Source of the DNA: Sedimentisphaerales bacterium | Lineage (GTDB): Bacteria > Planctomycetota > Phycisphaerae > Sedimentisphaerales > Anaerobacaceae | Assembly (NCBI GenBank): GCA_016936075.1 | Contig: JAFGPS010000206.1 | Span: forward strand, 1-34,286 | DNA: 34,286 bases | Reading direction: 5' to 3' | Part shown: in pieces, positions 21,469 through 30,449 of the stretch | Numbering within the stretch: the first letter of the stretch is position 1 | Layout: the number at the start of each line of letters is the position of its first letter | The notes under the pieces: generated by a model | Told to the model about the DNA's origin: nothing | Seen by the model: the letters and a program-made list of their open reading frames with translations, nothing else | Databases searched by the model: none | Translations under genes and position numbers: made by a program

Positions 21469-23223
21469 TTAAGCTATTATAGCTTTTTCCATTTCTTCCG
21501 CAAGTTTTTCGGCTATGCTGCGGCTTGTGAGATTTTTCGCTATCAGATGCTTTTTGCCGCTTTTTGATATTACATTGAGATTGTAAAAGAGTTTATTGCC
21601 ATATGTCATGCCTCTTTTTATCTTGAAGCTTTCAATATCCGAAAAATCAAGCACCTGTTTTTTGCTAAGTTTAAATAATCCCTTCGCTATAGACAAATTT
21701 CTATTTGTAATTTCCACCTGGCTTTGGAAGAGTAATATATCCAGAAAACCCAATATTAAAAGTATGTCGAAAAATCCGAAAATAATAGGAAAAAAGACCG
21801 GTGCTTTGAGTTTAAAAAGAAGAACCACAACTCCGGTCCAAATTAAAGTAAACATAAATAAAGAGAATGCTGCAACTTTGTTGCGTGCGCAAGGAAAAGC
21901 ATAACGTTTACCTCCACCCGGTAAAAGTTCGACTCGAATTCCTTCTGCAATTAGAGCGGCTTGCAGATTAAAAGGAGCCTGATAAGACGCTATTGAGCTT
22001 CTATCTAAAACAAAAACATCAGAACTTTCTGGTGTTTTAAAAACTGGAACCTCGAATGATGCGGCGTAGTCAACGCCGGGGACTTTTGCTTTGATTTCCA
22101 AACGCCAGAGTATTTTGCTATCCGAATTATCATCGTTTGTTTCTGGGCTGTCATAAGGAATTTGAAATAACACAGGAATAACCGAGCGGGATGGATCATA
22201 TTCGTATAGTTCTCGCTTTATATTGCATTCATCCTGCCAGCGTATATGCTCGCGGGTACTTCTGTTTTTGCCTGAACCTGACCTGACACGATTTATACAA
22301 CTCAAGGTTATGTGGAATCCGTCTTCAGGTTTAATATTAACTTTAGTATGAATTTTCCCTTTCAATGGGCCGCCAATGACACCGGGTCTGGTTTCCATTA
22401 CGAAGGTTGAATCACCGAATTTTCGCCATGCGATTATATTTCGTATCACCCAAATCGCTAATCCGAGACCTACAATAGGGAAGATAAGGGCTATTAAAAC
22501 AAGTTTATTTCCTTTATGTAGTTCACCCGGAATAATAAACAATATTGGAGACGAGACGAGATTCCAAAATAAGGCAAATATGATTGAGCCTGCTAATTTT
22601 GTTTTCGATTGCGAATGGATTATGCCTTCTTTCCAAGGTGTTTTCCATAGCCATGGTTCGTTTTGATATTGTGACTTGAGTTGGTCTTCCTTTCGCGTTT
22701 TACCTATGCCGAGCAGGGCGGCAAAGAACAAGCCGTAGCCGAATCCGCCGAAGGCCAACATAAAAATAAGATAGAAACCTAAGTTCTCCAGTCTCGGCGT
22801 GCGAAATAGAATGGATTCCGATGGATTTGAAGGATTGATGTAGCATCGAAAAGCTTCGCCTGATTCTTTATATCTGGAAAGTTCGGCATAAGTATTCTTC
22901 TGAAAAGAACCAATATTATCTGAGCCGGAGTGCATCGTGACCTTATTGCCTGTATACGATTTGTCGTTGTATGCGTAGCTGTATGCAGCCGTGACTTTGT
23001 AAGTTGTGGAATCCGAATCGCTATTTACATCAAGATTTGTTTGTGTGATAAATGCAGGGACCTCTTGCCATGTTTTCATGGTCTGCCATTTGACAATACA
23101 TGAAATAAACGAATACCCTGTAGCTGTTCCCACTCCGGCAAACGGAATACAAAACAGGAGAAGAAATATCCAGCCAAATATATTTTTCTTTTTTTTCAAT
23201 ATAATCAAACTTTCAATAGTCAA
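21469..23223 (-). CDS. DUF3592 domain membrane protein
   Basis: A protein of up to 584 residues with several membrane helices (about 15-38, 145-170, 205-260 and 455-500). Residues about 40-150 match DUF3592: WQEVPAFITQTNLD, then YSYAYNDKSYTGNK and CYINPSNPSESIL. A large soluble region (about 270-430) and a C-terminal PH-like segment (SQVEITNRNLSIAKGLFKLSKKQVLDF) follow. There is no ATG near the start; TTG codons at 23223 and 23199 are the candidates and neither has a strong ribosome-binding site. The family has no assigned function. Confidence 0.8.
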   Translation of the reverse strand: MTIESLIILKKKKNIFGWIFLLLFCIPFAGVGTATGYSFISCIVKWQTMKTWQEVPAFITQTNLDVNSDSDSTTYKVTAAYSYAYNDKSYTGNKVTMHSGSDNIGSFQKNTYAELSRYKESGEAFRCYINPSNPSESILFRTPRLENLGFYLIFMLAFGGFGYGLFFAALLGIGKTRKEDQLKSQYQNEPWLWKTPWKEGIIHSQSKTKLAGSIIFALFWNLVSSPILFIIPGELHKGNKLVLIALIFPIVGLGLAIWVIRNIIAWRKFGDSTFVMETRPGVIGGPLKGKIHTKVNIKPEDGFHITLSCINRVRSGSGKNRSTREHIRWQDECNIKRELYEYDPSRSVIPVLFQIPYDSPETNDDNSDSKILWRLEIKAKVPGVDYAASFEVPVFKTPESSDVFVLDRSSIASYQAPFNLQAALIAEGIRVELLPGGGKRYAFPCARNKVAAFSLFMFTLIWTGVVVLLFKLKAPVFFPIIFGFFDILLILGFLDILLFQSQVEITNRNLSIAKGLFKLSKKQVLDFSDIESFKIKRGMTYGNKLFYNLNVISKSGKKHLIAKNLTSRSIAEKLAEEMEKAIIA

Positions 23224-23259
23224 TAATAATTATATTGCAGAAATATATTTAGTTCTGTG

Positions 23260-23676
23260 TTAATTCATCATGACTTCACCCATCCGTTGTTGTGCTTTCT
23301 GTACTTCCGGGTCATTCATATAAGGCATTGCTTTCATCATTGAGGAAGTAAACTTCTGAGCAGCTTCTTCGGCTCTTTTTTGACATTCTTTTAGCTCTTC
23401 AGGTATATTGTTTTTATCTTTAAGTTCAGGATATTTTTCACTTATTTTTTTCATTTTAGGTGTGAGTATTTCCATCTTGTCGTTATAGTTATTTATTGCC
23501 TTGGCAACGTCACTGGCATTAGTCGCTTTTTCGATTGATGCAGCCATGTTCTCCATAGCCTTTGTGTAATCGTTAGTTGCTTTTTCAACATCGGCATATT
23601 TTTTGCTGCCGCAGCCATTTATTAAAGCCATTGATACAAGGATAAGTGACAAATTGATTAAGGTGCGGATTTTCAT
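23260..23676 (-). CDS. Hypothetical lipoprotein, helical
   Basis: A 138-residue protein with a good lipoprotein signal (LINGC, Cys22). The mature part is almost wholly helical with coiled-coil character and many Lys, Glu, Ala and Met residues. It ends in a methionine-rich SSMMKAMPYMNDPEVQKAQQ stretch. TAGGAG precedes the ATG at 23676. Not recognised. It stands alone, 37 bp upstream of the DUF3592 gene. Confidence 0.7.
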   Translation of the reverse strand: MKIRTLINLSLILVSMALINGCGSKKYADVEKATNDYTKAMENMAASIEKATNASDVAKAINNYNDKMEILTPKMKKISEKYPELKDKNNIPEELKECQKRAEEAAQKFTSSMMKAMPYMNDPEVQKAQQRMGEVMMN

Positions 23677-23943
23677 TTTTTTCTCCTAAATAAGTTTTGA
23701 TAGTTTCATTTTCGTATAGATTGGAAGTATTTTGGATAATTTACTTTCCAAAAAGTCTTAAATTTCCAATATTAGTGTTCATAAAATATATTATAAACCA
23801 GAATAATGCAAGTATTAAGTCGCAGGATATTCAATCTGTAATATCAGAGAAATTTATAGGGCAAAGTTATATGTTTTGAGATATAATACGTAAGAACTCA
23901 GAATAAAGAATACAGGATACAGAATTTTGATTGGTTATTAAAT

Positions 23944-24462
23944 ATGAGTCAGACGAATATTCTACTTAGTTGTTATTATGAAACACTGCACGATCTTCTT
24001 GTAGAGAACAAGAATATTCTCATTAATCGTATAAAAGACGTTTTGAAGGATGCTGTGAATACTTCCGGTTTTCAAAAACTTACTCGTGACGCATATGAAG
24101 CATATTGGGAAGCGTGCCTGGCTTTTATCGAAGAACGTATCGAAACATATAATCCCATCGGGATTCAGTACACCTACGGCAGAGAAAGCAGGGATGAAGC
24201 CTTCAAGTTGGAGATGCAGCTTGACTGGTACGATAGCAGAAAGGAATACAAGAAACTGGTAGATGCGGCTTACAAGAAAGCTGAATTTATGACTTCCGAT
24301 GAGAGCATGGCAGAAAAAGCGAAAGAGCTTATCAAAGAAGTTGGGGCTTTTCCTGATAAAAGCATTATAGCCGGATTCAAAGCGAAACCCGCGTTAAATA
24401 AACTCCCGGATTATGTTGTGTCGATTATCATTGAGGAACATATCGGAAAAGGCGTTATTTGA
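23944..24462 (+). CDS. Hypothetical protein (172 aa) coupled to a methyltransferase
   Basis: Not recognised. It is a soluble, mainly helical protein with many aromatic residues (AYEAYWEACLAFIEERIETYNPIGIQYTYG) and no signal peptide or membrane helix. Its stop TGA (24460-24462) shares a base with the methyltransferase ATG, so translation is coupled and the two probably act together. A TATAAT at 23882-23887 may be its -10 box, but I see no matching -35. Confidence 0.65.
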   Translation: MSQTNILLSCYYETLHDLLVENKNILINRIKDVLKDAVNTSGFQKLTRDAYEAYWEACLAFIEERIETYNPIGIQYTYGRESRDEAFKLEMQLDWYDSRKEYKKLVDAAYKKAEFMTSDESMAEKAKELIKEVGAFPDKSIIAGFKAKPALNKLPDYVVSIIIEEHIGKGVI

Positions 24463-25409
24463 TGACTAATCTTAATCAGAGCAATGAGAATCAATTTGAG
24501 TTCCCTATTAATCTCGGTGACGAAGATGAAGTCGTCCAGTGGATTCATGATATTACCGGAAAAGACGAAACAACTATTCGTGACAATCTTCGCAAAGAGT
24601 TTGAGCAGTCAGGTGCTAATGTTGTCGAAGCTTTTAACGAAGCTGCGTTAGAACCTTATACTTGGAGCGAGGAACTTGTAAAGTTTTACGAGCAAACAGA
24701 CGCTTTTATTTATGAGCTTGTTCTTTGGAACCGCAATAGTATAAAGCGGCGAATGAGAAGCTATATCGCAAAATATTTAAGCGAATATGAAGGAACAGGG
24801 AAAAATGTTCTTTGTGTCGGTGACGGGCTGGGTTTTGATTCTTTCTACTTTGCACAGAAAGGTCAGAAAGTCACTTACTATGAAGTTGAAGGGTTTTCTA
24901 ATCGTTTTGCGAGCAGGTTATTTGATCCCGCAGGTGAAGCAATAAAAATTGCATCTGATTCAGAGCAGATACAAAAAGAATATTTTGACGCGGTTGTATG
25001 CCTCGATGTTCTCGAACATGTAAAGGATGTGGAAGCTTTTATAAATCAGCTTGTAAGTTTCTTGTGTCCGGGCGGGATTTTAATTGTTCATTCGCCTTTT
25101 TATATGATACATCCCTCTAATCCGACTCACCTTAAAGCGAATCGAAAATACAGCGGCTCTCTTGAATTATATTACCAAAGCGGCCTTAGATTGATTAATG
25201 GAAGGTTTTTCTGGAATCCACTGATTTTCGAGAAAATCTCTGATAAAGTGCAGCCGCATACGCCGCAACGTTCCGCGTTGGGATTATTCGCAATCAAACT
25301 TGGCGGATTATATTGGTCACTTGGGCGTTTTTCAACCTTACCTTTTTTATGGATTGATTCTTATCGTAAAAGCCATAGCCGCTGGTTTGAAGAAAAACAG
25401 AAAAAATGA
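24462..25409 (+). CDS. Class I SAM-dependent methyltransferase
   Basis: A 315-residue methyltransferase of the Methyltransf_23-like group. Motif I is NVLCVGDGLGFDSFYFAQKG (115-134), followed by VTYYEVEG and the post-II motif FDAVVCLDVLEHVKD (175-189), then LCPGGILIVHSPF. A 110-residue N-terminal helical extension precedes the fold. The TTG three bases upstream is less likely than the ATG at 24462. The acceptor is unknown; SAM methyltransferases of this kind often act in surface-glycan synthesis. Confidence 0.85.
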   Translation: MTNLNQSNENQFEFPINLGDEDEVVQWIHDITGKDETTIRDNLRKEFEQSGANVVEAFNEAALEPYTWSEELVKFYEQTDAFIYELVLWNRNSIKRRMRSYIAKYLSEYEGTGKNVLCVGDGLGFDSFYFAQKGQKVTYYEVEGFSNRFASRLFDPAGEAIKIASDSEQIQKEYFDAVVCLDVLEHVKDVEAFINQLVSFLCPGGILIVHSPFYMIHPSNPTHLKANRKYSGSLELYYQSGLRLINGRFFWNPLIFEKISDKVQPHTPQRSALGLFAIKLGGLYWSLGRFSTLPFLWIDSYRKSHSRWFEEKQKK

Positions 25410-25455
25410 AGGTTCAAAAGAGTCTTTTGTATGTGATAGAATAACACATTATTGT

Positions 25456-26484
25456 CTATTCATAGTTTGACATGATGGATTGTGCGACACCTTCTGTGAT
25501 AATACCTGCGTTAAGAAGATCGTTTAGAGATTCTACCATTGTAACCATTTTGTGTTTTTTGCCTGTTTCTATAACGGTTCTTAGGAAAAACCCGCCTTTT
25601 CTTCTGATAATGTTTTTAGCTGCGCTGGTGGCAACAAGTACTTCGCATGCGGCTCTTTGTCCACCTTTAACAGTGGGGATAAGTTCTTGATGAATAATAC
25701 CCTGTAGAGATTCTGCTAACAGAAATCTCAATTGACTTTCATCAGAAGCAGGGGCGTAACTCAGGAGCCTTTCGATTATCTTATCTATTGAAATGACATG
25801 CAGTGTAGAAAGGACCAGAACACCTGTCTCGGCCGCGGCTAATGCTATTTTGATTGTTTCGTAATCTCTCATCTCCCCGATTGCGATAATGTCCGGATCC
25901 TGTCTTAATGCCGCGCGAAGTCCTGAATAGAATGACTTTGTGTCTCTTCCAATTTCTCTTTGCCTGACCATGCCGGCTTTGTTTTCATGAACGTATTCGA
26001 TAGGATCCTCGATGGTGATGATATGCTTTTCACAATTCGAATTTATTTCATCTATCATTGCTGACATTGTTGTTGTTTTGCCCTGGCTTGTGCTTCCGGT
26101 GATTAAGACCAGTCCTTTAGTTTTGTTAGCAAGGTCAATTACTACATCAGGAAGTTTTAGCTCTTTGATGGTTTTTGCTCTTGCTGGAAGAATTCTGATT
26201 GTGGCGCCTACGTTACTGTTAAAATAGCCGATGTTTATTCTATACCTGCCGGAACCTTCAACGAGCATTAAGTCGAAATCCAGATTTTCCTCAAACTTCT
26301 TTTTCTGGTCGTCATTCAGCATACTAAATGATATATCCCTGCTCTGTTCGGGAGTTAATATTTCTTTCGTAATAGGAACTAACTTTCCGTTCAGTCTGAA
26401 TAAAACAGGCGAGCCTGCACAAATATGTATATCTGTGGCTTTTTGGTTTTTGGCGTGTTCTAATAATTGTTTTCTGCTAATCAT
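25456..26484 (-). CDS. PilT/PilU-type pilus retraction ATPase
   Basis: A 342-residue hexameric secretion ATPase of the PilT type. The N-terminal PAS-like domain (1-100) contains KATDIHICAGSPVLFRLNGKL. The core has Walker A GSTSQGKTT (130-138, an unusual variant of GPTGSGKST), the Asp box TIEDPIEY (157-164), Walker B DIIAIGEMRD (198-207) and the His box STLHV. PilT retracts type IV pili by depolymerisation. It is the last gene of the pseudopilin operon and overlaps the GspK-like gene by 4 bp. Confidence 0.92.
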   Translation of the reverse strand: MISRKQLLEHAKNQKATDIHICAGSPVLFRLNGKLVPITKEILTPEQSRDISFSMLNDDQKKKFEENLDFDLMLVEGSGRYRINIGYFNSNVGATIRILPARAKTIKELKLPDVVIDLANKTKGLVLITGSTSQGKTTTMSAMIDEINSNCEKHIITIEDPIEYVHENKAGMVRQREIGRDTKSFYSGLRAALRQDPDIIAIGEMRDYETIKIALAAAETGVLVLSTLHVISIDKIIERLLSYAPASDESQLRFLLAESLQGIIHQELIPTVKGGQRAACEVLVATSAAKNIIRRKGGFFLRTVIETGKKHKMVTMVESLNDLLNAGIITEGVAQSIMSNYE

Positions 26485-26876
26485 TGTTCAATAGTATAAG
26501 TTTCATTAGCTGTAAGGCTTTGACTTGCTTTGCCGCAGCTTGTTTTGATTTTAACTTCATTTTGTCCGTCTATTGGACTGGTTATTATAAGTTCAAGGCT
26601 CGAATGCAGAATATCCATATCATTGACATCCAGCGGTATTGTGTCGTTAAAATCGGTTATAGTACCGTTTTTTATATTAGTCTTTGCCCAACTGAGGCCG
26701 CTGCTTGTTAAATTCCTTTTACATGCCTGAAGATATACATCGTTTGCCTGAAAGCTCATTGTATTAGAAGCACTGGATAAGAAGAGCATTACTACTCCCA
26801 TAAAACCAATGATTGAAATAACCAAAACGAGAGTTACGCCTTTTTTTCTTTTAGTATTTAATTTATTTATTTTCAC
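26481..26876 (-). CDS. GspK/PilX-like minor pseudopilin
   Basis: A 131-residue protein with a type IV pilin-like N-terminus, KKG^VTLVLVISIIGFMGVV. The residue at mature position 5 is Leu, not Glu, which is characteristic of GspK. The mature domain is only about 115 residues, far shorter than classical GspK (about 300), so it is a reduced version or a PilX analogue. It overlaps both neighbouring genes by 4 bp (ATGA), showing tight translational coupling in the order I-J-K. Confidence 0.72.
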   Translation of the reverse strand: MKINKLNTKRKKGVTLVLVISIIGFMGVVMLFLSSASNTMSFQANDVYLQACKRNLTSSGLSWAKTNIKNGTITDFNDTIPLDVNDMDILHSSLELIITSPIDGQNEVKIKTSCGKASQSLTANETYTIEQ

Positions 26877-27370
26877 ATTGCACCTATAAAGTATAGATGA
26901 GAGTTCATCATTTTTTCTTCGTTTCTGCCGTATTTTTTATACTCGATATAATTTGTTATTTCCAGGCAATAGCCATTGCCGTTATCGGTATGTACATTCC
27001 ATTTTATATTGGCGTCTGGTATTTGCCATTTTCTTTCTATGTCGGAATTTGATTGAGTATCGTTTAAAATGCGTCTGGTAACTTGTCCGTTATCAAATTC
27101 GTAACCAATCAGCGTGTCTTCTTGTTTGATTAGAAGTAGTTTTTCATTTGAAGTAAAATCACCATGTGTTTGAGGAAGATTTTGTGATTTGTCTATATCA
27201 CTTTGTAATTGTGAAAGCATATTCAGCATAGTTGTATTTTGCTGGACATTGTTCCAAATACGCGGAGTTTCCTTCATCATAGTGCTAAACAAGTGGCTTA
27301 TTACAAGCATAAATATCGGAAGCGTCCCTATAATTAATAATACTTCTATTAGCGTAAAGGCTTTTTTCAT
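26873..27370 (-). CDS. GspJ-like minor pseudopilin
   Basis: A 165-residue prepilin with a short leader MKKA followed by FTLIEVLLIIGTLPIFML, with Glu at mature position 5. The C-terminal domain has a WKIPDANI-like strand region (WQIPDANIKWNVHTDNGNGY) as in GspJ. It would be cleaved and methylated by a prepilin peptidase, which is not in this window. The start lies 3 bp after the GspI-like stop. Confidence 0.82.
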   Translation of the reverse strand: MKKAFTLIEVLLIIGTLPIFMLVISHLFSTMMKETPRIWNNVQQNTTMLNMLSQLQSDIDKSQNLPQTHGDFTSNEKLLLIKQEDTLIGYEFDNGQVTRRILNDTQSNSDIERKWQIPDANIKWNVHTDNGNGYCLEITNYIEYKKYGRNEEKMMNSHLYFIGAM

Positions 27371-27373
27371 TTT

Positions 27374-27763
27374 TTATTGCTCCTGCTGCGTTATAGGAAT
27401 TGCAATGTATCTTGAAAGTTCGACATTAACTGGTGTGCTGAAACTCATACCTTTAGATTTTGCACGAACCAACTTTAATCCAGCCCACTGGCCTGTACCT
27501 TCAGATTGCTCGATAGTGACATCTATTTTGGGCCAGAGTCTTTTGATATCATCTTGAGAAACTTGATGACCTGTCGCGGTTATACTATCTAATTGTGCCT
27601 GACCTGCAGCAATACACTGTTGTCTCACGAGTTGGTAAAGATTGAATTTTGCGAATCCATAAAGTGAAATGCCAAGACAAGCCAAAAGTATCCCCAATAC
27701 AGTTAGACTTACGATAAGTTCTACTAAAAAAACACCTTTATACTTTTTATTTATACCTGACAC
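27374..27763 (-). CDS. GspI/PilV-like minor pseudopilin
   Basis: A 129-residue prepilin. The leader MSGINKKYKG is followed by VFLVELIVSLTVLGILLACL, with Glu at mature position 5. The rest (CIAAGQAQLDSITATGHQ...) fits GspI, in which the helix is followed by a small sheet. The order GspI-, GspJ- and GspK-like matches the conserved type II secretion order. It begins 14 bp after the second GspF-like gene. Confidence 0.82.
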   Translation of the reverse strand: MSGINKKYKGVFLVELIVSLTVLGILLACLGISLYGFAKFNLYQLVRQQCIAAGQAQLDSITATGHQVSQDDIKRLWPKIDVTIEQSEGTGQWAGLKLVRAKSKGMSFSTPVNVELSRYIAIPITQQEQ

Positions 27764-27777
27764 TCTTTTTCTCCATG

Positions 27778-29226
27778 TTATACGATTTGTACCAGACTAT
27801 TAATAATTTCTATCATCGGTAGATAAATTGCCAAAATTACAGTAAAAACGAGTGCACCCAATAAAATAATAACGCACGGCCAAAAAATGAATCTTGCGAG
27901 GTTTACGCAATAGCTGTAATTTTTACGATAAAAAGATTCAAGAGCTTCGAGAATTTGCATTGTGTTTCCCTGGTTAACCTTATCGTCAAAAGCCCATGAC
28001 AGTGCCGAACCTAATCCACATTTTTCGGCGGATTCGGAGATACTTAAACCTGATTCGACTTTTATAAGCCAATTTCTGAGTTTTTTCCTGAAGCAGCAAT
28101 TTACATCAAGAGTAGTTGTATTGGCAATTGCATTATTTACCGGATAACCTGCGTTGAGTGACAATCTGAGCATTTCAATTGTTTGTACCATCGAATAATT
28201 CTTTTCAAACCAGTGCAAAATGGGAAGATACCATTTTAATTTATCGCCTATAATGGACACAAAATACGGCTTCTCTGAATTACGAGGTCTGAATCTGACG
28301 TATACGCTCATTGGAAGTATTACCAGGATCGAAATACCGAAAAGTGCTAAAAATATAAAACCGTAATTAACGAGAATTAAATTTGTAATACCAAGAACTA
28401 AGCGTGTAATATATGGTAAACGACCTCCATCAGTCATTTCAGCTAAAGTATTTGCGAATTGGGGTATGACGAATATGATAATTCCTGACGAAATACAGAA
28501 CATAAAACACATAACAATCAAAGGATATATCGGATGTACAGGTCTGATTTTATTTCTTTCCTTTGCCTGCGTACTCATATTATTTTCTATTGCCTGTACT
28601 GCCATAGGAAGCTGATTGATTTTCTCTGCGGCTGTTATCATTGCTATTGCATAACCCGGGCAATTACGAAAACCACGTTTGATTGATTCGCTGAGAGAGT
28701 AGCCCTGCACGAGCCATTTTTTGATACTTAAAAGAATTCTCGAACGCTTATCATTTTGACCTGATGCTGCGGTTTCGAGTGCCATAGGTAATGGCAGATT
28801 TTGCCTGATACATGAACCTATTGTTGATATGACATAAGCTATTGTCGAATATCGCGATGTTATTAAATATGATATAACCGAACCGATGAACATTATAACA
28901 AAAACAATACCAACAAATCCAAGTGCTGGTGATATTACAAACATAGCGATTATAATAACAATAGAAAAAATAATCTGAATAAAATATCTTACTGTTATTT
29001 TCGCCCAATTTATTTCATCAGGTTCAGTTTTAGAAAAAATAATGGCAATGATTGTAGAAAGAAAAATAATACCTGCTGATAATATTACTATCGGATTCTC
29101 TTCTGATGCTCCTAACAGAAAAAGTGTTCCGGCAATGAAAGGGCAGGTAATTAACGCGACCACTGGTTTTTTTACGCCCAGGTAAATAGATAAAACAAAC
29201 AATATTGGAAGGGGTATATATATCAT
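27778..29226 (-). CDS. Second GspF/PilC-family platform protein
   Basis: A 482-residue inner-membrane protein with two T2SF domains (about 130-260 and 345-470). An N-terminal extension holds about four extra membrane helices (3-18, 22-40, 46-65 and 80-122). It is a diverged paralogue of the next gene upstream; both contain FVIPQFA.TL.EMTDGG.LP. The extension replaces the soluble N-terminal start of normal GspF. The two platform proteins are encoded 4 bp apart and may form a mixed platform. The function is inferred from the family. Confidence 0.85.
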   Translation of the reverse strand: MIYIPLPILFVLSIYLGVKKPVVALITCPFIAGTLFLLGASEENPIVILSAGIIFLSTIIAIIFSKTEPDEINWAKITVRYFIQIIFSIVIIIAMFVISPALGFVGIVFVIMFIGSVISYLITSRYSTIAYVISTIGSCIRQNLPLPMALETAASGQNDKRSRILLSIKKWLVQGYSLSESIKRGFRNCPGYAIAMITAAEKINQLPMAVQAIENNMSTQAKERNKIRPVHPIYPLIVMCFMFCISSGIIIFVIPQFANTLAEMTDGGRLPYITRLVLGITNLILVNYGFIFLALFGISILVILPMSVYVRFRPRNSEKPYFVSIIGDKLKWYLPILHWFEKNYSMVQTIEMLRLSLNAGYPVNNAIANTTTLDVNCCFRKKLRNWLIKVESGLSISESAEKCGLGSALSWAFDDKVNQGNTMQILEALESFYRKNYSYCVNLARFIFWPCVIILLGALVFTVILAIYLPMIEIINSLVQIV

Positions 29227-29230
29227 AATT

Positions 29231-30436
29231 TTATCCTGCTGAAGATAAAGACGTAATAATACTAATCATAGGTACAAACATCGACAAAATTGCCAACATT
29301 AAGAATATTCCTACGAATATAATCATGAGCGGAAAAAGTACAGCCTGTAATCTTGATTGTCCATATCCAGCCTGTTCGTTATACATCTGGCCAAGACTGT
29401 AAAGATTATCCTGCAGCTCGTTACGCTGCGTACCTAATTGAATAGAATATAAAAACAAATTAGGTATCATTTTGCAGAGATGTCCCGCTTCAAGAATTGT
29501 TGTTCCCTGTTCGATTTGTTTGGCGATTTTATCACTTTCATAAATAAGTATTTCACTTCCTGTAGTACCGGAAGCAAGTCTGAGTGTTTCCGGCATATCA
29601 GTTCCGGCAGCAACAAGTATTGCCATTGCCTCGGCCATCCTGCTTAGCACGCTGCTATGATAAACTCGACCAAGTACGGGAAGATAAAGAAGGAGAGATT
29701 CCTTAAATATTCGTCCGCCGGAAGTTGTAGCTAAGAGTTTGGAAAGTATAATTATTACGACAAGAACAATACCTAAAGTTGTCCAGAATGGAATCACATT
29801 TTGAGCTAACGTAAAAAATACTAAAGTGATAGATGGTAATTTACCACCGTCAGTCATTTCAGATAAAGTTGTTGCAAATTGAGGAATTACAAATAGAAAC
29901 ATTCCGGTAACAATAATAGACGCCAGAACAAAGACTACTAAAGGATAGCTTATAGCTTCGAAAATAATTCTTCGAGTTTGATTAGCCATCTCAAGATGCC
30001 TGTTAAGACTTGTAAGCATTTCGCTGAGCCTGCCAGTTTCTACGCCGGCTTTTAATATTCGACCGTAAAGCGGCGGGAAACGTTTCTGTCTTTTCTCGAA
30101 AGCCTGCTCTATACTCGTACCTGCTTCAAGGTCAGACGCGATATCATTAATTAAATTACGCATCGAATGGGAGCTTACATCGTGCGAGAGTTCTCTAAGA
30201 CCTTTTTCAAGCGGAATACCCGCTTTTGTAATTGATGCCAATTGTTGATTGAAAAGAAGGAACTCGTTTCTTCCGATCGAAGTTTTAGGTTTCGCGATTG
30301 CGGCTTTATCGATGGAGTTTACCACGAGGTGCATTTTTTTGAGCAGTTCGTTCGCGTCATCATGTGAAGCCGCTTCGATTGTACCTTTCATTACACGACC
30401 ATCTGATGTAAGTGCATTATATTGAAACGTTGACAT
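29231..30436 (-). CDS. GspF/PilC-family platform protein
   Basis: A 401-residue inner-membrane platform protein of type II secretion/type IV pili, which couples the cytoplasmic ATPase to pilin assembly. It has the canonical N-terminus (FQYNALTSDGRVMKGTIEA), T2SF domains at about 58-185 and 263-385, and membrane helices near 164-186, 217-235 and 367-391. The length is normal. It lies between a secreted unknown (13 bp upstream) and its own paralogue (4 bp downstream). Confidence 0.93.
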   Translation of the reverse strand: MSTFQYNALTSDGRVMKGTIEAASHDDANELLKKMHLVVNSIDKAAIAKPKTSIGRNEFLLFNQQLASITKAGIPLEKGLRELSHDVSSHSMRNLINDIASDLEAGTSIEQAFEKRQKRFPPLYGRILKAGVETGRLSEMLTSLNRHLEMANQTRRIIFEAISYPLVVFVLASIIVTGMFLFVIPQFATTLSEMTDGGKLPSITLVFFTLAQNVIPFWTTLGIVLVVIIILSKLLATTSGGRIFKESLLLYLPVLGRVYHSSVLSRMAEAMAILVAAGTDMPETLRLASGTTGSEILIYESDKIAKQIEQGTTILEAGHLCKMIPNLFLYSIQLGTQRNELQDNLYSLGQMYNEQAGYGQSRLQAVLFPLMIIFVGIFLMLAILSMFVPMISIITSLSSAG

Positions 30437-30449
30437 TTTGTAATATCCT

